Shown: positions 35,017 to 47,620 of the stretch, one piece after another
Position numbering within the stretch: position 1 is the first letter of the stretch
Layout: the number at the start of each line of letters is the position of its first letter
From: Dasypus novemcinctus
Lineage: Eukaryota; Chordata; Mammalia; Cingulata; Dasypodidae
NCBI RefSeq assembly: GCF_030445035.2
Contig: NC_080689.1
Coordinates: 28,797,278 to 28,861,277, forward strand
DNA length: 64,000 nucleotides
Direction: 5' to 3'
Notes under the pieces: model-generated
What the model saw: the letters and a program-made list of their open reading frames with translations, nothing else
Databases searched by the model: none
What the model was told of the DNA's origin: nothing
Translations under genes and position numbers: made by a program

Positions 35017-37511
35017 GAACCACTGATTTTTATAGGTCGATCTTGTGCTCGGACACTATTCTAAATTAAATTATTTGCCCTAGTAACTTTCTTATAACTT
35101 ATTTTGGATTTTCTATATATAGGATCATATGATCTGTGGCTAGGTTTTACTTATTTCTTTCCTTATACTTATTTCTTATCGAATTGTCCTGTCTAGGACT
35201 TCCAGTGCAATGTTCAATAGACATGGTGGCAGTGGACATTCTTGTCTTGTTACTTACCATAGAGGGAAAGTCTTTGGTCTTTCACCATTGAGTATGATTT
35301 CAGCCATGAGTTTTTCATATATGACATTTATGATGTTGAGGATGTCCCCTTCTATTTCTACTTTATTGATTTTTTTTTAATTAAGAAAGGGTGATGGATT
35401 TTGATAAAGGTATTTTCTGCATCAATTGAGATGATCATGTGATATTTTTTCCTTCATTCTATTAATGTGGTACATTACATTGACTGATTTTCTTATGTTG
35501 AACCACACTTGCATTCCTGGGATGAACCTCACTTGGTAGTGTATAATCATTTTAATGTGTTGTTGGATTTGATCTATTAATATCTTGTTGAGGATTTTTG
35601 CATCTATATTCATAAGGAATATTGGTATTTAATTTTCTTTTTGTGTGATATCTTTACCTATCTTTGGTATTAGGGTGATGCTGGTCTCATAGAAAGAGTT
35701 AGAAAGTGTTTTCTGCCTCTTACAAATTTTGGAAGCATTTGAGAAGATCTGGTATTCATTCCTCATTGAGTGGTAAAATTCACCATTGAAGACATCTGAC
35801 TCTCATTTTTCTTTTTTGGGAAGTTTTGATTATTAAGCCAATTTCATTATTGTTATTGGTTTGTTGAGATGTTCTATCTATTCTTTAGTTAGTTTAGGTA
35901 AATTCAGTGTTTCTAGGAATTTTTTCCGTTTCTTCTAGATTATCTAATTTTTTAGTATACAATTATTTCTAGTATCCTTTTATAATCATTTTTATCCCTG
36001 TACGGTTAGTAGCAACATTTTCCGTTTTATTTCTGATTTTTGTTATTTGTATTTTCTCTCTGGTTTTTTTTTTTTTTTTTTTTTTTTTGGCCAGTCTATT
36101 GATACATTCAAAGAACCAGACTTGGTTTAGTTGGTTCTCTCTTGTTTTTCTATTCTCTATTTATCTCCACTTTAATCTTTATAATTTCATTACTTCTACT
36201 CTTTCAGGGTTCTGTTTGCTCTTCCTTATTTGATTCCTCCTACTATGAAGTTAGGTTTCTGATTTGAGATCTTTATCAATTTATAATGTAAGCATTTAAA
36301 CGTAAGTTTCCCTAAAGAATTGATTTTGCTGACTTCCATAAGTTTGGTATGTTGTGTTTTCATTTTCATTCATCTAAGGATATTTCTTAATTTCTCTTGT
36401 GATTTCTTTTTTGACAAATTACTTGAGATTATATTGTTTATTTTCCACATATTTGTAATATCCAGTTCTCCCTTTGTTGATTTTTAGCTTCCTTCCATTG
36501 TGATTTAAGAAAATATTTGTTATGATTGCAATCTTTTTAAAAGTATTGATGCATATATTATTTGTACTTGAGAATGATCTGTATGCACCTGAGAAAAATG
36601 TGTATCTGGTGTTGCAGGAGAAATTGTTCTATATGTATATGTTAGGTCTAGTTGGTTTATAGTATTGTTCAAGTTCTCTCTTTTCTTATTGACCTTCAGC
36701 CTAGATGTTCTATCTGTAGTGGAAAGAGGTGTATTGAAGTCTACTACAATTAATGCAATCTATTTCTCATTTTAAATTCATGAATATTTGCTTCATATAT
36801 TTTGGGGCCCTGCCTTTAGGTGCATATATGTTATAATATTTATATCTTCTTAATGAATTGATCTTTTATCAATATATGGTTTTCCTCTTTGTCCCTTTTA
36901 TCAGTTTTTTTAAATAAAAGATTATATATTCTAATATTAGTATAGCTACTGCCACTATTTTGGTTACTATTCTCATGGAATATTTTTTCATCATTTCACT
37001 TGCAACCTAATTGCCTTTAAATTGAAGGTGAGATGCTTATAAACAGTATGTGGTTGGGTCACACTTTAAAAAAAAATCCATTTGCAGTCTCTGCCTTTTT
37101 CCTGAAGACTTTAATCCATTTACATTTAAAGTAATTATTGGTAATGAAATACTTCTGCCATTTTGCTAATCAACTTTTGTAAGTCTTACACCTTTTTTAT
37201 CCTCCAATTTTCCCATTTCTGTCTTCTTTTGTACTTAAACTTTTGTAACGAACCTGTTAAAGTCCCTTCTCATTTCCTTCTGTATGAATTTCCCTCATAT
37301 TTTCTTTATGGTTACCATGGGGCTTAAATTTATTATCATTTTTTTAAATTGTAAATATTTTTTCATTATTTTTATTACCCTAAATTTTTGTTTTTTAATT
37401 TTTTTTCTAAAATTTTTTAAAATTTTATTTCTTATTTTTAAAACTATCCTTAGTATTCATTTTCTTATTAATTGTATTTGGCTATCTTATTGGCTTCATT
37501 TTTGAAGAAGT
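35017..37511 (-). mobile_element. L1: L1M segment 3: ORF2 RT and endonuclease region, antisense
   Basis: Collinearity resumes with 'cactgatttttataggtcgatcttgtg' and 'ttttctatatataggatcatatgat'. The minus-strand frame at 35422-35613 carries L1 reverse transcriptase landmarks ('[11 protein letters not shown]' and 'RFIPGMQ'). Further right, 'gatacattcaaagaacca' and 'tttacatttaaagtaattattgg' continue toward the ORF2 N-terminal part. A T25 run is at 36064-36088. Frames are broken throughout, so it is a dead copy. Confidence 0.9.
36064..36088. repeat. T25 homopolymer
   Basis: An uninterrupted run of 25 T lies inside antisense ORF2. It is longer than expected from the L1 sequence and probably grew by slippage. 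Confidence 0.95.
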
Positions 37512-38011
37512 TTTGGACCACAGAAGGGTTAAAACTATGGAAGGGGAGGATCTTTGGAGCTGGGTGTCAGTGATGAGGCATACATGGGAAGAAGCTTACC
37601 TGGGCATATATATATAAATGTGTTCAAATGTTCATAGGGCATTGTCATTGTGGGTGGAGATTCACACAATAACTGAATCCCATCCTGGGGAGCTCTGAAA
37701 ACATTCTCTAATAGATCAGCAAGAATCCCCCAAGTATAGGGGCAATGACTAGTGAAGAAGGATGGCCCACTGATGGGCCCTTGGTATTGATGATTGTTCA
37801 TATGAACATTTACTACTGAAATTGAAACTTAGCCTAGTATTATAGGGTGTCTAAGAGTTGCCTCCTGGGAGCCACTCAAATGTGGCCTCTCTCTAAGCTG
37901 AAATCAGTATATAAATACATTACCTTTCCCCCAGCATGGGACATGGCTCCTGTTGATGAGCCTCCCTGGAACCAAGTGATTACTACTAAGTACCAACTAG
38001 CAATGCAACAG

Positions 38012-38043
<32 letters not shown>

Positions 38044-39150
38044 TGACCAAAAGGGGGAAAAAGATAAAGACAAATGAGTTTATATGGCTATGAAACTTCC
38101 AAGCAAGTTGGGAGATCATTCCAGAGATTACACTAATGCACATCTCAGTAGGATCTCTTTGACTGCCAAAGTAGATACTAGCCCTAATAGTGTGTGTGTG
38201 GGGGGGGAGGGCTGAGGGCCCTGGAGACTTCTAGATACTACATCAGGGCACATAGCTCAGGAGTTTAGTGCCCTGCCATTGGGCTCTACTTTGGAATTTA
38301 TGCTCCCCGGAGTGACAGAGTTGGACTCAGTTGTGGTTTCCCTACACATGGCTCTTTTCTCCTTCTATATGAACCTATAATTAGTACTAGAGTTGGTAGA
38401 TGTATGTCCAAGAGACTTAAATCCTTGGGCTGTACATGTGCCAGCTAGGCCCTGAATCTCACTGGAGTTGCAACACTTCCTCTCTAGTTCATTGGCTTCA
38501 CCCAGGACAACTAACATGGAAGTGATGGACAACTACCATACTAAGAAATTGAGAGAGTCCACAACAGCTATCAAGAGAGTCCAATCCATAGGCCCTATGG
38601 GAACACAGCTGCCTCTCAATTAGAAATGGAGTGGAGTGGACATCACCAACCCAGAATCCTCAGGATTAGGGAATGAACTATGGATGAAAGTAGACTTACA
38701 GGTAGTCTTCTATAGAATTACCATGATTCTAGCAATGGAAGAAATTATATCATTGATGTGGAGGAGGTGGCCTCTGGAGGATCTGAGGGCAGGGAGAGTG
38801 AAAAACTGGTATAATACAAGGGCATTTTGGGGACTTGAGAATTGTCCTGAATGACATTGCAACAACAGGTGCAGGCCATTATAAATCTTGCCATATCCTA
38901 CAGAATTCGGTGAGAGAGAGTGTAAGCTACAATGTAAACTTTAATCTATGCTTAGTGGCAATGCTCCAAAATATGTTCATCAATTGCAATGAAAGTACCT
39001 TACTAATGAAGGATGTTGTTAATATGGAGAAATGTAGATGTGGGGAGTGGTGCATATGGGAAACCCCTATATTTTTTACATGACATTTGTGTAATCTAAG
39101 TATCTTCAAAAATAATTTAAAAATTAAATTTAAAAAATTTAATTTCATAA
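37512..39150 (+). mobile_element. Xenarthran A-tailed repeat, copy B (longest)
   Basis: It inserted in the antisense L1M. It carries about 350 bp (37512-37830) upstream of the point where copies A and C begin, with landmarks 'ggaagaagcttacctgggcata', 'tgtgggtggagattcacac' and 'aatcccccaagta'. The rest is collinear with copy A. It ends in 'ctaagtatcttcaaaaataattt' and an A-rich tail. An A30 run at 38012-38041 replaces the short 'gaaaaagac' of copies A and C. No conserved open frame is visible. Confidence 0.8.
38012..38041. repeat. A30 homopolymer inside copy B
   Basis: Thirty consecutive A occur where copies A and C have only about five A. It is an internal expansion, not the 3' tail. Confidence 0.95.
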
Positions 39151-41255
39151 ATCTATTACTATTTTGATTTTCTACCAAGTTAACATCAAAAGCATTGACA
39201 AACTATTTACCTGTACCTATCTTACTACTTTTATATTGCTCTTGTCACAAATTACATCTTCATATATTGTGTGCCTAAAATCATAGAATTATCATTACTT
39301 TTTATGTATTTTCACTTTCGATCCTATAAGAAATAAAAAGTGGTATTAAAAACCAAAACACAGCCATGCTGGCATTTATATTAACCATTACAATTACCTT
39401 TACCAGAATTCTTTAGTTCTTCTTGCCCTCTTGATCTACTGTCTTGAGTACTTTATTTTCAACCTGAAAAACTTTTTTTTAGCATTTCTTGCATGGCAAG
39501 TCCAGTGGTTTACTAATCTCCTTTAGTACTGATTACCAGGGAAAGTCTTAGTCTCTCTCTCATTTTAAAAAGACAGTTTTATTGGATATGGAATTCTTGG
39601 TTTGAAAATTTTTTCTTCAGCATTTTTTTTTGTCAAACAACTGCCTTCTTGCCTACATGGTTTCTGATGAGAAATTTGCATTTATTCTAATTGAGGCTCC
39701 CTTTTACATGAAACCTACTTCTCTCTTATGGTTTATGGAATTCTTTGTCTTTGGTATTTGTCACTTTGATTACAATGTATCTCAGTGTGGCTTTCTTTGA
39801 GTTTATCCTGTGTGGAGTTCACTGAACTTCCTTGACATGTAGATTCCTGTCTTTCACTAAAGTTGGGAGGTTTTCATCCATTATTGTTGTAATATTTTTT
39901 CTGCCCCATTATCTCTTTCTTTCCCTTCTGGGGCTACCATAACGCATGCATTGGTATGCTTACTGGTGTCTCAAAAGTCTCTTAGGCTCTGTTCACTTTC
40001 AACAGTATTTTTTCTTTCTGCTCACGAGAAAGAATAATTTCAATGCTCTTATGTTCAACTTCACTGGTTCTTTCTTCTGCTAACTCCACTTTGCTATTGA
40101 ACTCCCCTAGGGAATTTAAATTTCAGTTAGTGTGCACTTCTGCTTCAGTATTTCTGTTTGGGTCTTTTTTTTATTATTTCTACCTCTTTACTGAAAATTC
40201 ACTTATGTTTACCTATTATTTCTGATTTTCCTTTTTTCTTTTTCCTTGTTTTCCTTTAGTTCTTTGAACAGACTTAAAATAATTGTTTTAAAGGCTTTAT
40301 CTGATTTACATAAAGTCTGAAATGACTTGTTAATATATTCTCATGCCTTTTCTTACTTCTTTGCATTTGCCATCATTTCCCTTTTCTTTATGTGTCTTGT
40401 CATATTTTAACACTGGACTTTTTAATATTTTGATGCATTAGCCTCTGGAATTTAGTCACTCAGGTGTCTGTTCTTTAAGCTTATACCCAGCTAATGTTAA
40501 GACAGAGGTTTCATTGAATGCTAGGAATTAACAAAAAACAAAAACTAGCCAGAAAGAAAAGAAAAGAAACACCCTTCCTAGTTTTTGCATATTGGTCTGT
40601 GTGAGTGCTCTCCTTCAGAGTTTGTCATCGCACCAATGGTCTAAAGCAGATTCTAGAGCATACGTGTAGGGACATCCTGATCTTTTCTAATCATGCATCT
40701 CATTTTGTGCATAAATGCCCAGCCTAAGAATTCCCCTCTTTATAGGGATCTGAATGTTCCCTCTTCCCCTAAGAAACAATCTTTCTTTCTAGTTCTGGGT
40801 GGTATATGGTACATCTTAAAGCCAATCCTTTGCTCCAGGCAACTCTATCTTTATAGCCTGTCTTACAGCATATTAGCTACCTTGTGGGCAAGTACAGGGA
40901 TGGTGAGCCTGCTACAAGTGACCTGTTTTAGTTCTTCAGGCTGATACCAAACAGTCTGCATAGGCATGTAGTACGTGCATAAGAGTAACTCTGCTCTTTT
41001 CAGAACTAAGACCAGGAACTTGCAATGGAAATGTGGGCCAGCACCACACCACAAGTTTTTCCTGTCATTTTTAGTTGCCTTTTTATTAACTCAGTAGATT
41101 CCCAATTACTGAAATACTTTAACTGTTTTCTAGAGCTCTGAAAAAGATGATTCTGCCTGTTTTCACTTAATGTTTAAAACTTCTTGTGGGGGGGAGGGAA
41201 TGAACCCTGGAATATCTCATTCTATCATCTTGGTGATATCACCACAATGCAATTT
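39151..41255 (-). mobile_element. L1: L1M segment 4: 5' part, antisense
   Basis: 'catttcttgcatggcaagtc.agtgg', 'ttattggatatggaattcttggtt', 'gattacaatgtatctcagtgtgg', 'ggttttcatccattattgt', 'ggctctgttcactttcaac' and 'actggttctttcttctgc' are familiar antisense L1M 5' landmarks. The last kilobase is paralogous to 5026-6145. It ends near 'catcttggtgatatcacc', probably the 5' end of the element. Confidence 0.8.
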
Positions 41256-42239
41256 TTAAGAATTACTTCAGCATAAACACTGAACAATGTACATATTTCT
41301 TACTGTAAGGTGAGCCATAAATAAGTTTCTTAATCCTAAATTAATGTCATATATAATATTTTCCAATATCCTAATATTATTTGCATAGCAGTTTAAATAT
41401 TTCAAAGAGTATTCACAAATCTGTCAGGTAAATATGGAATTTATTTCCATTTAATTATATGAGGAAATTAGAAAGAAATTTAATGATTTTCTTGACTAGA
41501 AGGCTGAGGTCTTGAGTTCAAGATTTTCTGTCTTCTTCACAACATTGTTTTTTCATGTGCTTTTTGTACCATATTTTCAATATATTTCATCCCCAAATAT
41601 CACTTTTTCTAAAAGGATTCTGGTAAATAATTAGTTCAAATTGCTAATGAAGCTTCCATATGAACTTTTCCACACATAAATTGAATTATAGAATGCCTTC
41701 CAGAAATGTAAATGGCCCAAGGATGATGGCTATATTCAAGACAGCAATTTAGGATACCCAGGTTAAATAATACCACTTAAAATATGATTCCATTATGAAG
41801 ACACTAGGTTTTTCCAAAATCTTGACAGGTCTTAAAAGGGCCTTTTGACCATCTAAATGGCCACTTTGCTAGAGACATTATATAAATACAGAAAAATTTA
41901 CACTTTTCGAACAGATCAATGAGTAGATGGCCTATGGATCTCAATAGTAATATATGGGAGAAGGACAGGTGGTGCTGTTTCCTCATGTGTGGACCACTTC
42001 CAGGGTTCCTAAAGGTCTTTCTTTTCCAATCTGTTTGGCACAACACAACTAGAGTAGTCTTCCTAAATGTTCCTTCTTTCTTTGAAAAGAATCTATGTTG
42101 GAAAGGCAGCATAGCAAAGATCAAGTACATAAGGTTTATTTTTTAAAAAACAAACAACCACAAACTGGTTTGGTTATTTATTTGCTAATTGATCTTGGAA
42201 AAGTTAATTGTTTATTTTTTACTTGTCTAAATTGACAGT
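41256..42239. other. Unassigned sequence
   Basis: No gene or family recognised. Opposing frames at 41804-42130 (minus) and 41919-42146 (plus) overlap and have no supporting signals. Confidence 0.5.
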
Positions 42240-42600
42240 TCCTGAACACTACTTTCAACTCTGGTCACCATTTACTTTATGAAATATCCCTTCTTGAAAT
42301 CCTCATTCCTTTATTTCTACTTACTCCAATTCCATTTTTCAACACTTAACTCAATTTTCTCCTTCCCCTGATCAAGTAAGAGAGAAGGAATTTCTTCCTA
42401 TTTTGTTCAATACCTCTAAGTTTGTTCTTGTCTTACACTTTTACTAGATAGAATCTACTATTTAAAATATTTTTCTTTCCTTATCTAGGTTATAGGTTTT
42501 TGAAAGTATGAATTATGTTTCTACCAACTTTCTGTCATCATGGCTTCTAGTAAAATATTGTAACACAGTAGGTACTCTAATAATGCTAAAACAGCTACAA
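42240..42600 (+). mobile_element. L2: Possible LINE2 3' region
   Basis: A pyrimidine-rich run with 'tatcccttcttgaaatcctcattcc' is followed by 'tttttgaaagtatgaattatgtt' and 'aacacagtaggtactctaataat', in the order of the L2 3' end. It is strongly diverged. Confidence 0.45.
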
Positions 42601-44045
42601 AGCACAGTTATGTGAGGTATGTATTTCACATACTATATGTCCATATATTTTATATATACATAAATTATATTTATACACACAAATTATATACACAGATATA
42701 CATATATATATATAATTTCTTACTGCAGCATATCAAATGACCAATCCTGATAGAGACACACAAGTGGAATGAGTATATAGTTTAAAGTATTAGCAACTGA
42801 TTGAACAAAAGGCTAACTGATAACTAATTTTATGTAAGTCTGAAAGAATATATCATATAGAAATTTAAGGATAATTTCCTAGTCAAAATTGTTTTAGCAT
42901 TACATTGAACTATGTCACCAATAGAAAGATTTTTAAATATATCAATAACAAAATTGGAAACAATATGTAGCATATTAGAAGACAAAATCATCACTGTACT
43001 CAATATCAAGATTTAAAAATTCACATAAAAATCCCAATGACATTTACCAACACAAGCATCAGCTCATTTAATATAAGTTACTGTATTATACTACATCTAA
43101 AATAAATTCATAGAACACTGACAAATTCTTTTTTAAAAAGCTGCAAAGAGAGGAAGCCAAAGATCATTCTTTTAAAGTATTTTTCCTCAGTGTTCAGATT
43201 AACAGCCCCCAACTTTTGTCCTTAAAATAATTATATAACTTCATCATTTCCACTAAGTGCAAGACTCTATCTCCTATTCTCTCCGTTCCTATTCCCCTCC
43301 TCTTATGCCCTCTCTTCTCTAATGTCTCTATTTTTACACATACACAAACACACACATACACACACCCATATGAGTCTCAATCAGTAGAACAAGCTAGAAG
43401 AATAACTAACAAATTCAGAAAAGGAAGAGCCTCTCCCCCTCCACTAAATCACAACACTTAAAGATTCCCAAGAGGGTACCCTGAAGTCACATATATGTTT
43501 TCATAATAAAACTTTTGAATAGATTGAATACCATAGGCCAGGTTAACTAATATGTAAAGATTTTCTCAATTGTTTTTTTTTCACTCTACTTCAGTATGTC
43601 CACTTGCCTCTACTTATTTTCTGACTTGGAATAAGGGTCCTCAAAGACAATGTGGCAGATCATTTAAAATTACAATCAACTTATAAAAATACTAAAGGAA
43701 AAGTAATTGATATATGAATATGGTTAAAAGGGGGAGATTTTAAGTTGTTTTAAAAAGGGGGAGATTTTAAGTTTTAATAAAAGTAAAAATATACTAGAAT
43801 AAAAGTAAAAATATACTAGAACAGCTATAAAAAATCAAATGAGATGGGATTGTTTTATACAATAATATTTAAATAATAAAATAATTTGTGTTTTATAAAA
43901 CATAATTTATACCTTGCCAGTTACTAAAAAAATAAACTTGAGATAGCAAAGAAAAAATAAACAAAATAATAAAACAAATGATCAAAACGTATAAATTAAA
44001 ATGTGATAATAGAAATATGAAGTCATATAGAATTAATCACTTTTA
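42601..44045. other. Unassigned AT-rich sequence with simple repeats
   Basis: An AT-rich microsatellite lies at about 42640-42716 (TATA and ACACA steps) and a CA-rich tract at 43336-43368. Tandem duplications occur at 43726-43820. No gene is recognised. Confidence 0.5.
43726..43820. repeat. Two adjacent duplications
   Basis: A 21-bp unit starting AAAAGGGGGAGATTTTAAG occurs at 43726-43746 and 43753-43773. Directly after it, a 22-bp unit starting ATAAAAGTAAAAATATACT is perfectly repeated at 43777-43798 and 43799-43820. Confidence 0.9.
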
Positions 44046-45242
44046 GTTTTCTTTTATATTAAAAGAAAAAATTTCTTCTAGTGTCAGTGTAGGTGGTTTG
44101 TGTGTTTCTAGGAATTTGTCCATCTCCTCTACATTGTCTAGTTTTTTTGTTCATAGTATCTTCTTACGATCTCTCATTTCTTTTTATTTATTTATTTTTA
44201 AAGATACTTAGATTACACAAATGTCACATAAAAAATATAGATTCCCATATGCCCTGCTTTCCACACTTCCCTCATTTTCCCACATTAACAACATCCTTAA
44301 TTAGTGAGGGACATTCACTGCAATTGATGAACACATTTTGGAGCATTGCCAGTAAGTATGGATTAAAGTTTACATTGTAGTTTTACCCTCTCTCCCACCT
44401 AATTCGGTAGGTTATGACAAGATACATAACGGCCTACATCTGTTTCAATATCATTTATGAGAATTTCCAAGTCCTGAAAATGCCCCCTTATGACACCTGT
44501 TTATCCCTCTCTCTGCCCTCAGAACTTCCAGTGGCCACTGCCTCCACAACAGTGATATAATTTCTTCCATTGCTTGAATCACAATAAGTCTATAGTCTTT
44601 AGTCCATAGTTCATTCCCCAATCCTGAGGATTCTGGGATGGTGATGCCTATTCCACTTCCAATTGAGAGGGGACTGCTACCCCATGGGGCCAATGCATGG
44701 GACTTTCTTGCTTTCAGTTGTAGACTCTCTTAATTCCTTGTTATGGTAGTTGTTCATCATTACCTCCTTGTTAGTTGTCTTGGGTGAGATCAATGAACTG
44801 GAGAGTAGGTGTTGCAACTCCATGGAGATTCAGGGCCCAGCTGGCACATAGACAGTCCAAAGATTTAAGCCTCTTGGATGCATTCATACCAACTCTAGTG
44901 CTAAGATGTCTCCTAATTTTGCGGGGTCAGTTGTAATGTCTCCATCTCATTTCTGATTTTCTTTATTTGCATTTTCTCTCTTTTTCTTTGTCAGTCTAGC
45001 TAAGGGCTTATCAATTTTATTGATCTTCTCAAGGAACAAACTTTTGGTTTTGTGGATTCTCTCTATTGTTTTTTTGTTCTTGATTTCATTTATTTCCACT
45101 CCAGTCTTTACTATCTTTCTTTTGGCTTTGTTTGTGGTTGGTTTGATGTTCTTTTTCTAGTTCTTCCAGGTGTGCAGGTAGATCTTCAATTTTAGCTCTT
45201 TCTTCTTTTTTAGTATAAGCATTGAGGGCTATAAACTTCCCT
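44046..45242 (-). mobile_element. L1: L1 ORF2 5' part in inverted orientation (twin priming)
   Basis: The minus strand reads as the ORF2 region between endonuclease and reverse transcriptase, with 'RGKFIALNAYTKKEERAKIE' near 45150-45240. On the left side it reaches the stretch just before the sequence that starts in sense at 45243. The two parts are thus neighbours in ORF2 but head to head in the genome, the signature of a 5' inversion during insertion. It is itself interrupted by copy D (44180-44908). Confidence 0.85.
44180..44908 (-). mobile_element. Xenarthran A-tailed repeat, copy D (5'-truncated)
   Basis: Its T-rich left edge (TTTTTATTTATTTATTTTTA) is the A tail on the minus strand. 'gatacttagattacacaaatgtcac' matches the reverse complement of the copy B 3' end. 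It runs collinear with copy C for about 730 bp and stops, so it is the most 5'-truncated copy. L1 sequence resumes on its right near 44916. Confidence 0.8.
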
Positions 45243-47620
45243 CTCAACAAACCAATCACATGTGAAGAGATTGAAACAGTCATCAAAAACTTCCCAAAGA
45301 TGAAAAGCCTGGTTGCAGGTGGTTTCATAGGAGAATTTTACTAATCATTCAAAGATGATCTAATATCCATTTTGTTCAAGCTCTTCTAAAAATTGAACAG
45401 GAAAGAATACTATCAAACTCATTCTATGAAGCCAACATCACCTTAATACCAAAACCAGATAAAGAAACTACAAAAATAGAAAATTACAGGCCAACATTTC
45501 TAATGAAAATAGTTGCAGACCTCAAAAAATACTCACAAATAAAAATCAAAAGCAAATTAAAAGAATTATATGCCACAATCAAGTGGGTTTTATCCCATGT
45601 ATACAAGGGTGGTTCAATACAAGAAAGTCAATTAATGGAATAAACTGCATTGATAAATTAAAGAAGAAAAATTAGATGATCCTCTCAATTGATACAGGAA
45701 AGGTATTTGACAATATACAGCAATTTTTCTTGAAAGAAACACTACAAAAGATAGAAATAGAAGGAAGTTTTCTCAATATAGTAAAGTGTATATGTGAAAA
45801 TCCTACCAAGTCAGCATTGTACTCAATGGTAAAAGGCTGAAATCTCCCCACTAAGATCAGAAACAAGACAAAGATGCCAACTGTTATCATTGTTATTCAA
45901 TATTGTGCTAGAGTTCTAGCTAGAGTAATTAGGCTAGATAAAGAAACAAAAGCCATCCAAATAGGAAAGAATGAAGCAAAACTTTCGCTATTTGATGATG
46001 ACATGCTCTTATATCCAGAATCTCCTGAAAAATCCACAACAAAGCTACTAGAATTAATATATCAGTTCAGTTAATTGGCAAGATAAAAGATTAATATGCA
46101 AAAATCAATAACATTTCTATACACTACTGATTGCAACCTGAGGAGGAAATCAAGAAAAAAAATTCCATTTATAATAGCAACTAAAACAATCTGCTATTTA
46201 GGACTAAACTTAACCAAGGACATAAAGGACCTGTATTCAGAAAAATAAAACACATTGCTAAAAGGAACTGAAGAAGATATAAATAAATGGAAGGACATTC
46301 CTTGCTCACGGATTGGAAGACTAAATATTGTCAAGATGTCAATTCTACACAAACTAATTTACAGATTCATTGCAATCCCAATAAATATCCCAACAGCTAT
46401 TTTTATAGAAGTGGAAAGACTAATTACCAAATGTATTTGGAAAGGGCCTTGAATAGCTAAAAAGATAAAAGAAAAAAGAAAAAGAAGAATGAACTTGGAA
46501 GACTAACTTTGAACTTTAAAAAATATTGCTTAGCTACAGTGATAAAAACAGAATAGTACTGGCATAAAGACAGACACATTGACCAGTGGAACTGAATCAG
46601 GAACTCAGAAACAGACACTCATATCTCAGTCAAGTGATTTTTGACAAGCAGTCAAGTCCTCCCAACTGGTTCAGAACAAATGGCCCTGGGAGAACTGGAT
46701 AGCCACATCCAAATGAAAGAAAGAAGACCCCTATCTCACACCATATACAAAAATTATCTGAAAATGAATCAAGGACCTAAATATAAAATCAACAACCATA
46801 AAACTCATAGAAGAAAATGTAGGAAAGCATCGTCAAGATCTTGTGGTAGGCAGTAGTTTCTTAAACCTTATACCCAAAGAACGAGCAAAAAAAGAAACAT
46901 AGATAAATGGAACCTCCTTAAAATTCAACATTTTTACACCTCAGAGGACTTTGTCAAGAGGGTGAAAAGGCAGCCAACTCAAAGGGAGAAAATATTTGGC
47001 AATCAAATATCTGATAAGGGTTTAATATCTATGACAAACAAAAAGATCATACAAACCAACAACAAAAAAGGACAAACAACCTGATTAAAAAATGGTCAGA
47101 AGACTTGAAAAGACAATGTCCAAAGAAGCACAAATAGCAAAGAAACACACGAAAAAATGTTTAACATCACTAAGATTAGGGAAATGCAAATCAAAACTAC
47201 AATGAGATATCATTTCACACCTATTAGACTAGTCGCTATTAAAAAATTGGAAAACTGTAAATGTTGGAATGGATGTTGAGAAATAGGAACCTTATTCACT
47301 GTTAGTGGGAATGTAGAATTGTTCAGCCACTGTGGAGGACTGTTGGGCAATTCCTAAGGAAGTTGAATATAGACTTGCCAGAGGACCCCACAATACCATC
47401 ACTCAGTATATATCCAGAAAAACTGAGAGCAGAGACAGGAACAGATATCTGTACACTGATATTCATTGTGGCATTATTCATGATTGCCAAACGTTGGAAA
47501 CAACCCAGGTGTCTATTAACAGATAAATGGATTATCAAATTGTGGTGTATACACATGATGGAATATTATGCAGCAGTAAGAAGAAATGAAGTCTTGAAAC
47601 ATATGACAACATAGAGGGAC
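45243..47620 (+). pseudogene. L1 ORF2: L1 ORF2 remnant
   Basis: This encoded the L1 reverse transcriptase and C-terminal region. The frame is broken into pieces (open at 45874-46074, 46255-46452, 47363-47614). The catalytic box reads LFDDDMLLY, where L1 enzymes usually have FADD, so the alanine is replaced by aspartate; the catalytic aspartates themselves remain. The copy cannot make a working protein because of stops, frameshifts and the 5' inversion. Confidence 0.9.

Noticed and set aside
36064..36088. T25 as the A tail of a separate minus-strand insertion
   Set aside because: L1 ORF2 is continuous on both sides without an insert, so it is a homopolymer expansion.
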